From: Candidatus Aenigmatarchaeota archaeon
Lineage (GTDB): Archaea > Aenigmatarchaeota > Aenigmatarchaeia > QMZP01
NCBI GenBank assembly: GCA_030672885.1
Contig: DAOVFN010000043.1
Coordinates: 1 to 6,495 of the forward strand
Length of the DNA: 6,495 bases
Direction: 5' to 3'
In this document: piece after piece, positions 5,098 through 6,495 of the stretch
How positions within the stretch are numbered: the stretch's first letter is position 1
Layout: the number at the start of each line of letters is the position of its first letter
Notes under the pieces: generated by a model
What the model was told of the DNA's origin: nothing
The model's input: only the letters and a program-made list of their open reading frames with translations
Database searches by the model: none
Made by a program: the position numbers and the translations under genes

Positions 5098-5110
5098 CAC
5101 GAACCTCGTG
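5098..5110 (-). other. Short hairpin between dnaK and dnaJ
   Basis: The minus strand reads CACGA-GGT-TCGTG, a five-pair stem with a three-base loop, 10 bases after the dnaK stop codon. No T-run follows, so it is not a standard terminator. It might stabilise an mRNA end or separate expression of the two genes, but the stem is short enough to be chance. Confidence 0.25.
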
Positions 5111-5120
5111 GCAAGGCAAA

Positions 5121-6495
5121 TCACTTCTTTTCCTTCTTGTCATCTGTGTCGTCATCGACCTTGTATTCCGCGTCCACGACGTCCTCGTCCTTTTTCTTGG
5201 GGGCCTTCCCGTCCCCCTTCTTGGCCTTTCCTGCCTGCTCTTTTGCAGCATCCTCGGCAGCCTTCTGGTATATCGAGGCCCCGGCCTCCCCGACGACCTT
5301 CTGGAGCTCTTCTGTTTTCCTTTTTATCTTTTCTGTGTCCTTTCCGGGCAGTGCGTCCTTGAGGGACTTTACCGCAGAGCCAATCCCGTTCTTCTGTTCC
5401 TTGGAAAGCTTGTCCCCGAGTTCTGATATGGTCTTCTCTGTGGAATATATCAGGGAGTCTGCATTGTTCCTTGCTTCGGCCTCGTCTTTTCTCTTCCTGT
5501 CGTCTTCTTCGTGCTTCTTGGCGTCCTGCATCATGTTCTCGATATCGCTGTCAGAGAGCTTTGTCGAAGCTGTTATGGTTATCTTCTGTTCTTTTCCTGT
5601 CCCCATGTCTTTGGCGGAGACACTGAGTATCCCAGAGGAGTCTATGTCAAAGGCGACCTCTATCTGGGGGACCCCGCGCGGGGCAGGTGGTATGCCTTCA
5701 AGATTGAACATGCCCAGGCTGGTGTTGTCCTTGGCCATGCTGCGCTCTCCCTGGAGCACGTGCACGGTCACAGCCGGCTGGTAGTCTGCCGCAGTGGAGA
5801 ACACCTTTTTTTTCTTTACAGGTATGGTGGTGTTCCTGTCAATGAGCGGTGTCATGACCTCGCCAAGGGTCTCGATGCCAAGGGTGAGCGGCGTGACATC
5901 CAGCAGCACAAGGTCCTTGATCTCTCCTGCCAGGACGCCTCCCTGTATGGCAGCGCCCATGGCTACGCACTCCATGGGATCGACACCGTGCTCGGCCTTT
6001 TTGCCCACGAAGCCCTCGACGAATTTCTGAACAACAGGCATCCTGGTGGGCCCTCCCACAAGGATTACCTTGTCTATCTTGTCCTTGGTGAGCTTCGCGT
6101 CCTTTATTGCCTGCTCTGTGGGATGCCTGCACTTCTCCACTATCTGGGATATGAGCTTCTCGAGCTGGGCCCTTGTCACCTTGATTTCCAGGTGCCTGGG
6201 ACCCTTGTCGTCTGCTGTTATGTATGGGAGGTTTATGGTGGTATCGAGCGTGGTCGATAGCTCGATTTTTGCCTTCTCGCATGCCTCCCTGACCCTCTGG
6301 AGGGCCATGTCGTCGCTGTTGAGGTCTATGCCCTCTCTCTCCTTAAAGTCCTTTATCACGTATTTCATGAGGGTCTCGTCCATGTCCCTTCCGCCAAGCC
6401 GGGTGTCCCCGGATGTGGAGAGGACAGTAAACGTCCCGTCGCCGAACTCCATGAGCGTTACGTCAAGCGTCCCGCCACCGAAATCAAAGACCATT
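5121..6495 (-). CDS. dnaK: Molecular chaperone DnaK (Hsp70), 5' end cut by window edge
   Basis: DnaK is the ATP-driven chaperone that binds exposed hydrophobic segments in cycles set by DnaJ and GrpE. The window holds 457 codons; the N-terminal part of the ATPase domain, probably about 160-190 residues, is beyond the right edge, and the Met at 6494 is an internal residue within the phosphate-2 motif ([12 protein letters not shown]). Counting from it: [11 protein letters not shown] (29-39), the adenosine motif [10 protein letters not shown] (144-153), the interdomain linker with [16 protein letters not shown] (194-209), the beta substrate-binding domain to about 310 (including [18 protein letters not shown] and [15 protein letters not shown]), the helical lid about 315-412, and a tail rich in Lys, Asp and Gly ending [11 protein letters not shown]. 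The linker and binding domain look intact. Residues 227-230 are KKKK, encoded through a run of eight A. In archaea, grpE often precedes dnaK, so it may lie just outside. dnaJ follows after 62 bases in the same direction. Confidence 0.97.
   Translation of the reverse strand, partial: MVFDFGGGTLDVTLMEFGDGTFTVLSTSGDTRLGGRDMDETLMKYVIKDFKEREGIDLNSDDMALQRVREACEKAKIELSTTLDTTINLPYITADDKGPRHLEIKVTRAQLEKLISQIVEKCRHPTEQAIKDAKLTKDKIDKVILVGGPTRMPVVQKFVEGFVGKKAEHGVDPMECVAMGAAIQGGVLAGEIKDLVLLDVTPLTLGIETLGEVMTPLIDRNTTIPVKKKKVFSTAADYQPAVTVHVLQGERSMAKDNTSLGMFNLEGIPPAPRGVPQIEVAFDIDSSGILSVSAKDMGTGKEQKITITASTKLSDSDIENMMQDAKKHEEDDRKRKDEAEARNNADSLIYSTEKTISELGDKLSKEQKNGIGSAVKSLKDALPGKDTEKIKRKTEELQKVVGEAGASIYQKAAEDAAKEQAGKAKKGDGKAPKKKDEDVVDAEYKVDDDTDDKKEKK

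Noticed and set aside
5511..6260. Long plus-strand open frame of 249 codons opposite dnaK
   Set aside because: It lies wholly inside the DnaK coding region on the other strand, shows no family features, and is expected from the codon bias of a gene of this composition.

Overview
The window is chromosomal DNA from an archaeon. The evidence is a ribosomal protein cluster found only in archaea and eukaryotes (eS19, PDCD5, eL39, eL31), an archaeal/eukaryal RNase P protein (Rpp21/Rnp4), a wyosine-pathway enzyme of the Taw2 type, and upstream regions with TATA boxes about 25 bases before the start codon, as expected for archaeal leaderless transcripts. DnaK and class I DnaJ are present; hyperthermophilic archaea usually lack them, so a mesophilic or moderately thermophilic lineage is likely. 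I cannot place it further. A DPANN-type or Thermoplasmata-related euryarchaeote would fit, but that is a guess.

Layout from left to right. Positions 3-602 hold the 3' end of a membrane-anchored winged-helix regulator, cut by the window edge. Next are rnp4 (624-1010) and a small two-helix membrane protein of unknown function (1040-1273), each apparently with its own leaderless promoter. A strong TATA element near 1301-1314 and a near-perfect 16-base dyad lead into the ribosomal operon rps19e - pdcd5 - rpl39e - rpl31e (1372-2935), where starts with visible ribosome binding sites occur. A further TATA element precedes taw2 (3017-3910). The right half is on the minus strand: dnaK (5' end outside the window) followed by dnaJ, which ends 8 bases from the end of the convergent taw2.

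Most genes serve translation or protein folding: tRNA 5' maturation (Rnp4), tRNA-Phe anticodon-loop modification (Taw2), ribosome small subunit and exit-tunnel proteins (eS19, eL39, eL31), and Hsp70/Hsp40. No mobile element, CRISPR array, rRNA or tRNA gene was seen. No intergenic gap exceeds 100 bases.

The most unusual feature is eL31: its normal ribosomal core is followed by about 100 extra residues of charged, low-complexity sequence encoded by visibly more AT-rich DNA. I found no convincing undescribed multi-gene system here; this is mostly an ordinary archaeal housekeeping region.
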